64,000 nucleotides of DNA from Ypsolopha sequella (taxonomy: Eukaryota; Arthropoda; Insecta; Lepidoptera; Ypsolophidae). The stretch spans positions 14,024,339 through 14,088,338 of the forward strand of contig OW204011.1 in NCBI GenBank assembly GCA_934047225.1, in the 5' to 3' direction. The translations under genes were made by a program, and so were the position numbers. Each line of letters opens with the position of its first letter. Position 1 is the stretch's first letter. Below, in pieces: positions 1 to 10,740 of this stretch. Under the pieces are notes generated by a model, which saw only the letters and a program-made list of their open reading frames with translations, was not told the DNA's origin and made no database searches.

Positions 1-929
1 AATGCTAATATAATGCGCTTCTAATGCAATTAAACAGCTATGGTGAACCTATTTAGGATCTAAAGCCGTATAATTTGTGCCCAAATAAGCATTACAGTAG
101 CCGTATAAACGTTTGTAATGCTACTATAGAACTAACTCAAAATGCGAAAACGATACAGAAATGCTGTAAGTCGGCCGTTATACTGCTTTGATGTGTTACT
201 TGGGTATTGGCTTGTTACCATCCTCCCCGGTGGGTCATCCCCGGTAACGGGGAGGATGGGAAAAAAAGTGTCATCGTACCCGGTGAGAGCCGCAATGGGG
301 ACGTTAGCACAGATCAATTGCCATCGCAGTGCCATCGCGGTGATGGTGTTTATCAAGGAAAATGGCATAAACCAAGAGCTATCGTACCCGGTAAAACAAA
401 ACTTGCACATATACACCCTCGCTCACTACTCATAATACACATTTCATACACCATCAACAACTTTTGTAAATTAATTTTGTTTAAATCTAAGTTAAGTAAG
501 TAAATTTTTCAACTTATTTCTTAATTCTGTATTAGCTTTGGAAGAGCGGAGTCTCTTAATACAAGTAAATATTTGCAAACACTGTTAACTTTTTGTAAGA
601 TTAAATTGTGCAATAAATTATTTGTAATATTTGTATTGTATTAGTAAGTATAGAAGAAAAATCTACCTATCGATACCTGTTGTATATTTTACCTCATGTT
701 CAGAAGGAGTAACCAGCAATAATTTTGGTTTTTTATTTTTCCTGAAGGGTGCGGTTCACACTAAGATGTCAAATCAAAAAAATCAAAAATGTTTTTATTT
801 CGTAACTTAAATCTTATCATAATACAAGGTTGAGGCCTCCTACTAAGTATAAAAATACCTGTACCAGGAAGTCTCGCTCTCCATAACAAAAACTTTATTA
901 ATTTGTCATGAAAATAAACTTAATAAAAT
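1..929. other. Unassigned AT-rich DNA with a GC-rich patch
   Basis: I see no supportable gene. The only distinctive part is about 205-400, where CCCGG-containing phrases recur: a partly self-complementary segment at about 221-260 (CATCCTCCCCGG answered by CCGGGGAGGATG on the other strand), then GTACCCGGT twice (278 and 386). Short frames there are open in two frames on one strand, which fits a repeat fragment better than a gene. The rest is plain AT-rich sequence. Confidence 0.4.
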
Positions 930-1120
930 AAATTTAGGAAAAAAAAATTAAAGAAAAAAGTAAATTATATAATATCTTGAGAGGGTGAGGGTGTGTGTGA
1001 ATGTGTGAGAGAGGGTGTGTAAGGGTGTGTGTGTGTGTGTGTGAGATATGCGCCGGTTGTCGATCCTCTTCTCGCAATGATGGTGAAGGATGAATCTCTC
1101 CCTTCTCGTTTATCAACCAG
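930..1120 (-). repeat. CA/CCCTCA-rich microsatellite, probable LINE 3' tail
   Basis: On the minus strand this reads as CACACACCCTCACACA-type simple sequence followed by an A-rich run. The same kind of tract follows the LINE coding end at 10155-10418 (minus) and occurs again at about 12460-12500 (plus). The repeated association suggests it is part of a LINE 3' untranslated region. The 60-codon frame crossing it is low-complexity and not called. Confidence 0.45.
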
Positions 1121-1566
1121 ACAGGGAATACGTGAAATAAAATAAGTACTATAACTTAATATCCAAGCTGCTGCCCCGCTGCACCGTAAAATTCTGCGCT
1201 TTTGTCTAACGCTACTCTTACAGAGTTTCTACTCAATTAAAATTCCTGTAGAGTCCACGTTCGATTTTTTTTTTGTGATTGACTTTCTTTGTTTTTTGCC
1301 TTTTGGCCATTAAAAACTTTGCCTTGATAGACGGGACAGAGAGTCTCCCGTCTTTGTTTTTTTTTTTCAGTGCTTTAGCGCACTGTCGGTGGGATGAGCT
1401 GTAGCCTAAGGGGACTGTAATGCCTGAGATGTATTGCAGTGGCTGGACATAACGTTTACACGTGTGTCACTGTTGTCTGGAGGTCGATTTTTATGCCGGC
1501 GTAGAGTGTTCGTGCACACGTGCGCGCGTCCTTTTGAACGCGCGTGTGGAGACTCATATTTGTATT
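1121..1566. other. Unassigned spacer
   Basis: No gene is recognised. There are T-runs near 1266 and 1361, and a GC-rich partly palindromic stretch at about 1494-1550 (GTGCACACGTGCGCGCG and CGCGCGTGTGG) that abuts the MITE to its right. ATGCCGGCG at 1493 resembles the MITE terminus and may be a broken extra end. Confidence 0.35.
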
Positions 1567-2101
1567 GCCGGCGCCAGACATGTGTACACTTATTTGAACA
1601 CTCGAGTGGACACACTGTGTGGCACGAGACTTTGTCAATGTGTTCCAAAGTTTGTACACAGCTTTGCACTTTGCCGAGCGGTATCGGTTTTTTAGCGCAC
1701 ATCAAAGGAATGTGTTCAAATAAGTGCGTAGCCTGCCACACTATTTGCAAAGACCAGTTGCGCGAGCGCTGTTGTACGGAACGATTGTGTGAGACACTAC
1801 GAGCTTGATCGTTCAAAATGGACTGGAGTAACGAATGCGTCCTAGAATTTATTGAGTTGCTGCAAGGGGAACCATGTAAATATATTTTCGATATATTTTG
1901 TAGCACATGTAAAAAAATAATTACATGCACATAAATAATATAAGCACACTGCGTCCACGAAATCGTCGTCCATCTCCTTTGTTGTCTACCAGCATACTGT
2001 GGAGAAAAGAGTTTGCGAAGCATGTGTGGCAGGTGCGCCAAATATGTGTACAAAGTCGTCAAAGAAGTGTGCAAATAAGTGTACACATGTCTGGCGCCGG
2101 C
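1567..2101. mobile_element. MITE-like DNA transposon, copy 1
   Basis: The element starts GCCGGCGCCAGACATGTGTA and ends with the exact inverted complement; about 30 terminal bases match perfectly and the match then becomes patchy. A second copy lies at 62036-62537 with the same termini and a highly similar interior, so the boundaries are well supported. Variants of GTGTNCAAATAAGTG recur below the ends like subterminal transposase sites. No transposase is encoded, so it is non-autonomous. No clear target-site duplication is seen at either copy, so I do not assign a superfamily. Confidence 0.75.
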
Positions 2102-2637
2102 TTATGAATATCCTACATCTAGCCAACATCATGGAAGCGTGATCATTTTTTAAAGTTTGAGAGAGATGCACTTATACAACTTTATTATTGTCCTTATCGA
2201 AGCATTCACATGTCCTTATAAGGTAACGTGGACGGACCGGCGCACAGAGGTGAAAAATCCAAAAAAGCTGGCCAAAACCTATTTTTTTCAAATTTGTCAT
2301 AGGTTGGGTGAAAGATTGTTCCTGGTCCAATTATAGGGATAGAGGGATAGTGTGGGCAGAGAAAAATACAAAATATCCTTTTACCTCTGCTAAAATGGGT
2401 TAAAAATGAGCTGGGGTGGTTAGCTTTTGGGTAACAATTCATATGGATCTAAAAATATACCTAATAGTGTTAAAAAATAACTATCCCCTCCTTCCTCTTA
2501 CACTAACTCCCTTCCCCCTTAATTTCATACAGATAAATAATATACAAAAATGAAATGCAAGTCTTTCATAATCAAAAAATATATATAATTGTGTTTAGTT
2601 TATTATACAGTGTCAATTTCAGGATCCTCTAATAAAT
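2102..2637. other. Unassigned AT-rich spacer
   Basis: No frame or repeat is convincing here. It separates the MITE from the decayed transposase on its right. Confidence 0.4.
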
Positions 2638-3707
2638 TTAACACACTTTGAAACAAAGGTAGAAAAGTTTTCTCAGATCACTTATAAAAGGGCCAGATGA
2701 CACCATTAGTCTTTGATACGTGTTTACCATACACTGCTTTCGAAAAAAAAAATTGGAAAATTGCTCCCTGTATTTTCTCACATCTTTGTTTCTGCTCTTT
2801 TGAGCAATAACTACTTCCGAAGTTTCAATTATCCTTAAGCCATAGAACAGTATTTTGTGGAACGTCGTAGGCATATTAAACCATGGATAATGGAACACAA
2901 AAGTACATGCTGTTTTCAAGCAGAAAATCTTAAATTTGGCAGCATTTATTTTATATCCACTTGCCATGAACTTCAAAATTGAATGAAGCCGATTTAAGAG
3001 ATTCAGGCTGATACTAGATATTTCAGTTATTTCCTCTGCATGCTGAAACATATTTCAAGCCGTGTTTCCATCTGTAGACACCCCTCCACCCTGCCTTGGT
3101 TTGTCTATATTATGTAGACCAAGTTTTTCCCAAAAATCTTTGAGCGATCACTGGTTTCTTCAAACTTCTTGGAAGGTCGGCCACCTCTTTGGTTGCGGGC
3201 TGAATGCACAACAGGGAAAGTAACATAGGCATTGAACCAATTTTTGTTTTTGTCGGCGCACCCTGTAAAATTGTCATGTGCTTGTTGGAGTTTGGTGTTG
3301 TAATCTGACACTAATCTTGTTAACAACCACTTGGTTTCGTGTGAAAAATCGGTGACACGTAGAGCATTTTTCATCTTTTCTTGCAAGTATGTCCGTTTTT
3401 CGTGATGCTATCGAGAAGCATACTCTCTATAATAGCTGATAAGAGTGTATCTGCTAAAACAGGCTTCTTCGTTAGTTGATCCTAAAACAATTAAAAAATA
3501 AAAATTTGCAAACATGACTAATAAAATAAAATTTTTGTTAAGGCGACGGTTTCGGACGGAAAAATTTTCAGTGGTTTTAGCAAGACTAATGATTACTTTT
3601 TGTAACAATGTTAACATTAAAGCCGGATGTTTCAGGAAATTCAACTTTATCATTTCATGAAAATTACTAAGCAGAAAAAAATAATTTTCACGACGTTTTA
3701 GTGGCAT
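2638..3707 (-). pseudogene. Decayed, internally deleted Transib-like transposase
   Basis: Three minus-strand frames lie in order: 3707-3408, 3386-3105 and 3051-2638. The last (137 residues) holds a block FHKILFYG, then SRNKDVRKYREQFS, then RKQC, ending SSGPFISDLRKLF. This order resembles the C-terminal region of Transib/RAG1-type transposases, which usually carry an acidic catalytic residue just before the RNKD-like motif; here the place reads AQKSRNKD, so that residue seems lost. The middle frame carries GGRPSKKFEETSDRSK and the first SLAKTTENFSVRNRRLNKNF. The central catalytic region is missing and stops separate the pieces. Family assignment rests on remembered motifs and is tentative; order and orientation of the fragments are direct observations. 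Confidence 0.45.
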
Positions 3708-4559
3708 TAATGTTTAAAAAAAAGTCATTGAGTATCTAAAATAAATAATAAAAAATAGATAATTACCTTCTGGAGTAGAATCCATCGCAAAAACACAAAT
3801 TTTCACTAAAACTTCCGAGTAAGAAATTAATAAACGCAAGACTTAAAATTGTCGTAAACACATCCAATTTTGAACAAGTTCAACTTTGGACTGATGTAAA
3901 AATGACAACCCGTTTTTCAAGTAGCCCTAATTGCTGTGAACCTTTTCATTGTTTATTCAGGTAGTAATTTAAATTATTTTTTACGTGTTTCGAGAATTTT
4001 TACGTTTTTAGGTTTCGACCAGCTTTTATGGATTTTTCACCTTCGTGCGGCGCCATAATTTATTGTCCTACGTCATATGTTAATATGTTAACAACAAGGA
4101 TGGGTAGGTTCGCGGAAAATTTTGTACTTTTTCCACGAACCTAGGATTAACTACCTAATACTAGACTCTATTACAATAGCGTTAAGGATTCAATTTTCTC
4201 TATCTGGACTGTACTGAGTTATAACGCTACTGGTTATAGCTACCTACATCTGCTTATGTTTACTCTGTTATTCTTTATAGACTCTATACAAGACTTTTTC
4301 TACGATTGAAGTTCTTACTATTGATAACTTGCAAAATACCTATTCCTTATTGTCAGATGGCTGTTTTCTAGGCTGGTAAGTGGTAAGCTATCTATCTATC
4401 TTGCTACTTGTTGTAAACGACAAAGATGAACACGTTTATTTCCCGGAGTCTTAACCTATCTACTTAAGAGAACTACTGTACCGATTTATTATGTACTAAG
4501 TTACTTAAATATTTTACATTTCACTTATCTCTAGTCTTAAATATTTCAACTTAAGTAAG
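3708..4559. other. Unassigned spacer upstream of the Gypsy element
   Basis: On the minus strand at about 3787-3767 an ATG is followed within 20 bases by a GTAAT donor-like site, possibly a 5' exon of the decayed transposase; the continuation soon hits a stop. From 3850 to 4559 I see only AT-rich DNA. Confidence 0.3.
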
Positions 4560-4563
4560 TACC

Positions 4564-5005
4564 TGTGGCGTGCTTCACACTCGCCACTATATATGTACTT
4601 GGGCCAGCCCCTTACAATTTGAAAGAAACTGTTCCGCTTATGCAGTTTGTACCACACACCAATTAGATCAGGTGATATGGAGCAGTGGGGTGTACCTCAC
4701 CCCCGGGTTGGTCTGTTCGCTGCGCCGGCACATCGCCGCGGGAGATGAGTCATTCTGCTACCAGCTAATCTCGCTCGCGCCTGTTTATTTTGTCGGTCTT
4801 GTCAAATAATTTGTTTTTACGTTTTTTATCAATATAAAGTTTTTAGTTGTTTTTAAATAATAATATTCATTTCTGTTTGCTTCCATCATTCTTCATCTTC
4901 CATCAATCATCTTCTTTCGCTACCTACGCTTTGCTGCACTTAACCGAAGTTCCACACGTAGCTCAAGTGGTTGTGGGATACCAATAACAAATACTCATCC
5001 CCACA
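4564..5005 (+). repeat. Gypsy 5' LTR
   Basis: The 442-bp repeat begins TGTGGCG and ends CCCCACA, giving the usual TG...CA ends, and matches 9054-9495 along its whole length on reading. It should carry the promoter and polyadenylation signals. A 79-codon frame inside it is present in both LTRs only because the LTRs are identical. Confidence 0.95.
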
Positions 5006-5007
5006 AT

Positions 5008-5020
5008 TGGTGACCCCGAG
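5008..5020 (+). promoter_or_regulatory. Gypsy primer-binding site
   Basis: TGGTGACCCCGAG starts two bases after the 5' LTR and begins TGG, complementary to a tRNA 3' CCA end. The priming tRNA would end CTCGGGGTCACCA. I do not name the isoacceptor. Confidence 0.8.
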
Positions 5021-5150
5021 AAAAGGATAATCATTTCTGGATTGAACAGCATTGGATTTTGTTGATGAAAATTCGAGTGGAACAAAGGATTATTGTGCGG
5101 TGGTCCAAGTGACAAAAATTTTGCGGTGAGCGATTTAATTTTTTTTTATA

Positions 5151-5963
5151 ATGCCTGGAAATAAGGAAGAGAAGGAAGTGTATAGAGTTGGTGTGCGTGT
5201 ACCTCCATTTTGGCCAGACGACCCTGAAATGTGGTTCGCTCAACTAGAGGGTCAGTTTGTGCTTTCCAAAATTACTACCGATGACACTAAATTTTATTAT
5301 GCTACTTCGAGTCTCGAGCCGCAGTATGCCAAGGAAGTTAAGGACATTATTGCTAGACCACCTGCAACAGACAAATACATAAAATTTAAAACGGAGCTAA
5401 TAAGACGCCTCTCTGCATCACAGGAAAAACGTGTTCAGCAACTGTTGATGCATGAGGAACTCGGTGATCGCAAACCCTCGCAGTTTTTGCGACATTTGCT
5501 GGATTTAGCAGGCTCAGACGTACCTGAGGATTTTATAATCCGCATGTGGACCAGTCGTCTTCCAAACAACGTGCAGACAGCTATCGCTACACAAAGAGGT
5601 GCAACTGCTGAGAAACTGAGCGAATTGGCAGATGTTGTGTTTGAGATAGCCCCTTATACTCCACAGGTCGCCAGCACCTCATGTACATCTTCAGGTCCTT
5701 CCAATTCTGATATGGCGAAGCAGATCAGCGAGCTCACTAAACAGGTAGCCTTACTTACCCAGCAGGTTGCCAGGACACAAACGCGTTCACAGTCGAGGCA
5801 GAAAAGGTACAACCGCTCACGCTCGCACAGCCGCTCTAGGCCTAGACAACCGCCTTCGGATCACCCACACTGTTTCTACCACTATAACTTCGGGAAGAAC
5901 GCCAACAAATGTAACCAACCCTGCAGCTTCAAGTCGGAAAACTCGCAGGGTGGTCGCAAGTAG
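5151..5963 (+). CDS. gag: Gypsy Gag polyprotein
   Basis: This 270-residue capsid/nucleocapsid protein forms the virus-like particle. The ATG follows an A/T-rich leader and opens [15 protein letters not shown]. The N-terminal part (about residues 18-170) has the [16 protein letters not shown] phrase seen in many insect Gypsy Gags. The C-terminal part is Ser/Arg-rich, then comes a cysteine-histidine knuckle [18 protein letters not shown] near residues 242-259. The frame ends inside the start of the pol frame, which is open from 5915 and lies one base back (-1). The roughly 49-base overlap suggests -1 frameshifting; GGAAAAC at 5936-5942 is in the right register but is a weak candidate slip site. 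Confidence 0.93.
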   Translation: MPGNKEEKEVYRVGVRVPPFWPDDPEMWFAQLEGQFVLSKITTDDTKFYYATSSLEPQYAKEVKDIIARPPATDKYIKFKTELIRRLSASQEKRVQQLLMHEELGDRKPSQFLRHLLDLAGSDVPEDFIIRMWTSRLPNNVQTAIATQRGATAEKLSELADVVFEIAPYTPQVASTSCTSSGPSNSDMAKQISELTKQVALLTQQVARTQTRSQSRQKRYNRSRSHSRSRPRQPPSDHPHCFYHYNFGKNANKCNQPCSFKSENSQGGRK

Positions 5964-8900
5964 CGGCCAACGACTGCCCTTCATCGCCAGGCCGTCTATT
6001 CATTACTGACCGAGAATCAAAGATGCAGTTCTTGGTTGATACTGGGTCCGATCTCTGTGTTTTCCCACGGTCAGCTGTCAAGACGCCCTGCACTCAGTCA
6101 AAATACGATCTAATTGCTGCAAATAATACTGTCATACATACTTACGGTCCGGTGACACTCCATTTAAACTTTGGCCTCAGACGAGATTTTGTGTGGCAAT
6201 TCACAGTTGCCGATGTTACTAAGCCAATTATTGGCGTTGATTTTTTGATCTATTATAATCTACTGATTGATTGTAGGAATCAGCGCATTGTCGACAACAT
6301 TACCTCATTGACAGTAGCTGCCACTTCTGTTGGAATTTCCAAGGACTTCACTTCTGTCAAATCCGTCACTGGAGAAACCGAATTCCACCATATACTGCGT
6401 GAGTTTCCCGATATTACTAGGCCTGCAGGTATGCTCTCTACTCCTAAACATAGTACTCTGCACTATATTAGGACTACTCCTGGACCTCCAGTCTACAGCA
6501 AACCTCGTCGTCTGGATCCGATTCGTTTGCAAGCAGCTAAAAAAGAATTCAAAGACATGCTCTCTAGTGGTGTAGCCAGGCGTTCTGAAAGTGCCTGGTC
6601 TTCTGCTCTGCATCTGGTAAGAAAGAAGGACGATGGATGGAGACCGTGTGGCGACTATCGAGCACTCAACGCCAAAACCATTCCAGATCGATATCCTGTT
6701 CGTCATATCCACGATTTTTCTCATCAACTTTCTGGATGCTCTGTGTTCTCGACAATTGACTTGGTGAAGGCCTATAACCAGATTAAAGTGAACCCTGATG
6801 ACGTTCCGAAGACTGCCATTACTACTCCTTTTGGGCTATTTGAATTTCCGGTCATGACTTTTGGACTCAGAAACGCTGCACAGACGTTCCAGAGGTTTAT
6901 TGATGAAGTTTTACTAGGCCTTAACTTCTGTTACGGATATATTGACGATATTTTGGTGTTCTCACCATCAATAGAAAAGCACAAGGATCATCTGCGCCAG
7001 CTGTTCACTCGTTTGAAGGATCATGGTATTTTGGTCAACACTGCTAAGTGCATACTTGGTCAGTCAGAGGTTACGTTCCTGGGATATCAAGTATCAGCTG
7101 CTGGCACGAAACCCGTTCCCACCAAAGTCCAGGCCATTCAAGAATACTCGGTGCCTAAAACGGTTAAGGAACTCCGACGTTTTTTGGGTATGCTGAATTT
7201 TTATCGTCGCTTTATACCTAACGCTGCCCAACTTCAAGCACCGCTAAATGCCATTCTTGCCGGCCCGAAGGTTAAAGGTTCCCATCCTATCGACATGACG
7301 CCGAAGTTGCTACGAGTTTTCGAGGATTGCAAGACTTCTCTATCCAAGGCAACACTGCTGTCTCATCCAGATATGTCTGCAAAGCTTGCGATAGTCACTG
7401 ATGCATCTGACACTTCTACAGGAGCTGCCCTGCAACAGAAAATAGGTGAACACTGGCAGCCTTTGGCTTTCTACTCTCACAAGCTAAATAATGCTCAGAA
7501 AAAATACAGCCCCTACGATCGAGAGTTGCTGGCTGTGTACGAGGCAATAAAATACTTTAGGCATATGATCGAAGCGAGAGTGTTTACTGTGTTTACTGAT
7601 CACAAGCCGCTGACTTTTGCCTTCTCTATGAGCAAAGATAATTGTTCCCCTAGGCAATATAGATATCTGGACTTCATTGCCCAATTCACAACAGACTTGA
7701 GGTACATACCCGGAAAGGAAAATGTCGTGGCTGACGCACTTTCTCGAGTGGAGGAAGTTACAGCAAGCGTTGATTTCGAGGATCTTGCACGATCTCAGGA
7801 AACCGATCCAGAGCTGCAAGAACTTCTTCGTAACGGCAGCGCTCTTATACTGAAAAAGGTATCAACAGAGTACAGCAAATTACCTGTCTATTGCGACACA
7901 TCTGTTCAACCACCTCGTCCATTTGTTACACCAAAGATGCGAAGGCAAGTCTTTGACAGTCTGCACAATCTTCACCACCCTGGAACGTCAGCTACAGTGC
8001 GACTGGTAACTCAAAGATTTGTTTGGCCAGGGATTCGCAAGGATTGTAGAGAGTGGGCTAGGCAATGCTTAGAATGCCAAAGGTGTAAAGTTACACGCCA
8101 TACAATTTCCCCCCTTTCCACATTCCTTACTCCTTCTTCGTGGTTCTCTCACATACACCTCGACATCATAGAGCCCCTAACTCTGTCTTCAAATTACAGA
8201 TACTGTCTCACCGTCATCGACAGGTTTACGCGGTGGCCTGAGGCAATACCTTTGATGGAGATCACTGCAGAAGTCTGTGCAGCTGCTCTTGTCTCTGGCT
8301 GGATAGCCAGGTTTGGTTGTCCCTCCCAGATGACCACTGACCGCGGTCGACAGTTCGAAAGCCATCTCTTCAAGGCCCTCACTGTTCTGATTGGTGCGCG
8401 CCACTTCCGCACGACTGCATATCACCCAGCTGCAAATGGCATCGTTGAGCGCATGCATCGCCAACTCAAGGCGGCCATCATGTGCCACTCATCTGCACAG
8501 TGGACCGAAGCACTTCCCCTCGTTCTTCTAGGCATGCGAAGTTCATGGAAGGATGACATCCACGCCTCTCCTGCAGAACTCGTGTATGGTGAGCCTCTCT
8601 GCTTACCAGGCGAGTTCCTGTCACCTAAAGATGACTACACCGTGGGTGACGTCACACAATATGCAACGCGTCTTCGTTCTCACATGGCCAAGCTGACGCC
8701 GAAACCTACTACTTGGCACTCTAATTCTCCGTTCTACTTACCCCGTGACCTGCATACTTCTTCCTACGTATTCCTACGACAGGGACACGTCCGTGCCTCG
8801 CTAGAGCCACCTTATGCCGGACCTTTTAAAGTCATTGAAAGGCAGCCGAAATTCTTTACGCTAGACGTACGTGGCAAGCGAGTTAACGTCTCTGTTGACA

Positions 8901-9031
8901 GGTTGAAACCGGCGTACATGATGAAGGAAGATATCGTACCAAATCAGCCGACACCGATCCTACCATCGGAAGATGAGAAGAGGACGAAAAGCGGCAGAAG
9001 GGTCAAGCTTCCAGATTGTTATCGACCGTAG
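5915..9031 (+). CDS. pol: Gypsy Pol polyprotein (PR-RT-RH-IN)
   Basis: The frame is open from 5915, in -1 relative to gag, so it is probably made as a Gag-Pol fusion; the first in-frame ATG is 6023. Numbering from that ATG, the aspartic protease shows [13 protein letters not shown] at residues 3-15, RT has YIDD at 306-309, RNase H has TDASD at 459-463, the integrase HHCC zinc region spans about 648-690, and the DDE core residues are D714, D773 and E809. The 35-residue spacing before the glutamate fits a Gypsy integrase. No stop or frameshift interrupts it. Upstream of the ATG the frame reads [12 protein letters not shown], a normal protease lead-in, so the ATG is unlikely to be the true start. 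Confidence 0.95.
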   Translation, partial: PTLQLQVGKLAGWSQVAANDCPSSPGRLFITDRESKMQFLVDTGSDLCVFPRSAVKTPCTQSKYDLIAANNTVIHTYGPVTLHLNFGLRRDFVWQFTVADVTKPIIGVDFLIYYNLLIDCRNQRIVDNITSLTVAATSVGISKDFTSVKSVTGETEFHHILREFPDITRPAGMLSTPKHSTLHYIRTTPGPPVYSKPRRLDPIRLQAAKKEFKDMLSSGVARRSESAWSSALHLVRKKDDGWRPCGDYRALNAKTIPDRYPVRHIHDFSHQLSGCSVFSTIDLVKAYNQIKVNPDDVPKTAITTPFGLFEFPVMTFGLRNAAQTFQRFIDEVLLGLNFCYGYIDDILVFSPSIEKHKDHLRQLFTRLKDHGILVNTAKCILGQSEVTFLGYQVSAAGTKPVPTKVQAIQEYSVPKTVKELRRFLGMLNFYRRFIPNAAQLQAPLNAILAGPKVKGSHPIDMTPKLLRVFEDCKTSLSKATLLSHPDMSAKLAIVTDASDTSTGAALQQKIGEHWQPLAFYSHKLNNAQKKYSPYDRELLAVYEAIKYFRHMIEARVFTVFTDHKPLTFAFSMSKDNCSPRQYRYLDFIAQFTTDLRYIPGKENVVADALSRVEEVTASVDFEDLARSQETDPELQELLRNGSALILKKVSTEYSKLPVYCDTSVQPPRPFVTPKMRRQVFDSLHNLHHPGTSATVRLVTQRFVWPGIRKDCREWARQCLECQRCKVTRHTISPLSTFLTPSSWFSHIHLDIIEPLTLSSNYRYCLTVIDRFTRWPEAIPLMEITAEVCAAALVSGWIARFGCPSQMTTDRGRQFESHLFKALTVLIGARHFRTTAYHPAANGIVERMHRQLKAAIMCHSSAQWTEALPLVLLGMRSSWKDDIHASPAELVYGEPLCLPGEFLSPKDDYTVGDVTQYATRLRSHMAKLTPKPTTWHSNSPFYLPRDLHTSSYVFLRQGHVRASLEPPYAGPFKVIERQPKFFTLDVRGKRVNVSVDRLKPAYMMKEDIVPNQPTPILPSEDEKRTKSGRRVKLPDCYRP

Positions 9032-9040
9032 TCACGGTCT

Positions 9041-9053
9041 GGCGGGGGAGTGA
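9041..9053 (+). promoter_or_regulatory. Gypsy polypurine tract
   Basis: GGCGGGGGAGTGA lies directly before the 3' LTR, where plus-strand DNA synthesis is primed. It starts 10 bases after the pol stop codon. Confidence 0.75.
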
Positions 9054-9495
9054 TGTGGCGTGCTTCACACTCGCCACTATATATGTACTTGGGCCAGCCC
9101 CTTACAATTTGAAAGAAACTGTTCCGCTTATGCAGTTTGTACCACACACCAATTAGATCAGGTGATATGGAGCAGTGGGGTGTACCTCACCCCCGGGTTG
9201 GTCTGTTCGCTGCGCCGGCACATCGCCGCGGGAGATGAGTCATTCTGCTACCAGCTAATCTCGCTCGCGCCTGTTTATTTTGTCGGTCTTGTCAAATAAT
9301 TTGTTTTTACGTTTTTTATCAATATAAAGTTTTTAGTTGTTTTTAAATAATAATATTCATTTCTGTTTGCTTCCATCATTCTTCATCTTCCATCAATCAT
9401 CTTCTTTCGCTACCTACGCTTTGCTGCACTTAACCGAAGTTCCACACGTAGCTCAAGTGGTTGTGGGATACCAATAACAAATACTCATCCCCACA
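9054..9495 (+). repeat. Gypsy 3' LTR
   Basis: This 442-bp copy reads the same as the 5' LTR, from TGTGGCG to CCCCACA. Identity implies insertion too recent for differences to accumulate, or gene conversion between the two. Confidence 0.95.
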
Positions 9496-9592
9496 TACCT
9501 ATATTAAGTATGTACATGACTTAGTGTCTCTAATAGCTCTGTTTTGAACAAGATTATTTGAACAAGTTGGGCAAATTATAATTATAATTTAA

Positions 9593-9780
9593 GCGCGACG
9601 GCTCTACAAGGAGATATCGTCGCGCCTGATCGATGCTTCAGGGGATCCAAGGGCTGGATCCTATTTTGGACAAAGATTAAGCCTCGCGATTCAGCGAGGC
9701 AATGCCACCAGCCTATTGGGTACCCTACCGGGTGACGGCAGCGATTTGGCTTCGATTTTTTTTTTAGTATAGTATTATTA
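9593..9780 (+). mobile_element. 5'-truncated retroelement end, family A
   Basis: The frame 9593-9772 encodes the last 59 residues of a retroelement protein, with GDPRAGSYFGQRLSLAIQRG, then LLGTLPGDGSDLASIFF, then stop. The same C-terminal pattern occurs on the minus strand at 18693-18945 and across 28490-29149. I do not know the family name. The copy is cut off abruptly at its 5' side and runs into an A-rich tail, as expected for target-primed insertion. It meets the next LINE tail-to-tail. Confidence 0.7.
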
Positions 9781-10500
9781 AATAAAAAAAAATAAAAAAA
9801 AAATCTTTATTTCTCTTAATACTTAGCCTAATATGACAGGTTCGTAGAGCATCTCCATTTAAGCTGGAGTGGCCTGTGTTTGGAAATACCGCTCTTCCAC
9901 AATAATCAGGTAAATCGAGGTTGGCCGTATGGCATACATAGACAAACTGAAGCTTAACTATATCTAAACTATTAATAATAAAGTACTATAAAGCTATATT
10001 GCTGATTTTAATACCGAAACAAAACATAACATTATGGATATAGATATACAAGATAACATAAGTGTGTTCATATTGAGAGGGTGTGTACCAGTGTGTGAGG
10101 GTGTGTGTGAGAGGGTATGTGTGTGAGGGTGTGTATGTGTGTGTATTTGTGTGTTTATGTGATGTATGTTAATAAATCCTCTGTTTCATCATAGGTCAAA
10201 GGTTGAATAAATTTAGTAAGTAGCTTTTTGCACTCCCGACATGGTTTAACATAGATATAGATTTCTTTATTTATTTTGTTGTATAAAAATGCCGAGCGCG
10301 TATCATACTGCATGCTAGCAAATGTAGTTCTGACGGGGGGTAATTTTACAATAATGTCTTTCCTTCGTTTTTTTATTAGACTAAGGTCAAGTGGGAGGGA
10401 TTTATGGATTTTAAGCATTGTGGCTATTATATATAATTTCCGTACGGACAGTAATCCGCTAATATTATAAAGTTCGTCAGTGGAGAATAGCCTCCTTTTG
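9781..10500 (-). mobile_element. 5'-truncated LINE end (RT C-terminal domain)
   Basis: On the minus strand the frame ending at 10155 is open from about 10496 and reads RLFSTDELYNISGLLSVRK, later LPPVRTTFASMQYDTRSA and LTYDETEDLLTYIT. This matches the general layout of the region after the RT domain in insect LINEs. A CACACACCCTCA-rich stretch follows, then a long A-rich tail at about 9781-9805. The 5' part is missing. Exact clade not assigned. Confidence 0.65.
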
Positions 10501-10740
10501 AAGTATATGGTCTTGATAAGGTTTATTATTGATAAGGATTATCTTGATAAGGATAAGATTATTTTGTTTATACTTGTATATTGATAGGTAATTTTAATTT
10601 ATAGTTAGTTTTTATTTAGTATAGTTTTATTTTGTTTATAATTGTATATTGATAGGTAATTTATTAAATAAATATATATACAAATAAATAGTTATTAAAT
10701 ATTTTTTTTTTTTAATATATTTACCATTTACAATGCAATT
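10501..10740. repeat. AT-rich spacer with a short direct repeat
   Basis: A TTGTTTATANTTGTATATTG unit followed by ATAGGTAATTT occurs twice, near 10565 and 10632. Otherwise the stretch is simple AT-rich DNA. Confidence 0.5.

Larger units (their letters stand above)
4560..9499 (+). mobile_element. Complete Ty3/Gypsy LTR retrotransposon
   Basis: The element runs from 4564 to 9495 and is flanked by the 4-bp duplication TACC (4560-4563 and 9496-9499). It has two 442-bp LTRs, a primer-binding site, gag, a pol frame with protease, RT, RNase H and integrase motifs, and a purine-rich tract before the 3' LTR. No env-like frame lies between pol and the 3' LTR. The LTRs read as identical, both main frames are open and the TSD is perfect, so it is probably a recent and perhaps still competent insertion. 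Confidence 0.95.

Noticed and set aside
1406..2086. 226-codon minus frame, echoed by a 169-codon frame at 62013-62522
   Set aside because: Both run through the inverted termini of the MITE. Their similarity follows from the repeated DNA and the composition is not protein-like.
4570..4809. 79-codon frame present twice (also 9060-9299)
   Set aside because: It lies inside the Gypsy LTRs and is duplicated with them. No protein family recognised.
6305..6727. 140-codon minus frame within Gypsy pol, and others at 7484-7819 and 8189-8488
   Set aside because: They are antisense shadows of the pol frame, whose domain motifs are unambiguous.
9031..9053. An env gene that would make the Gypsy element an errantivirus
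   Set aside because: Only 22 bases separate the pol stop from the 3' LTR, so there is no room for env.
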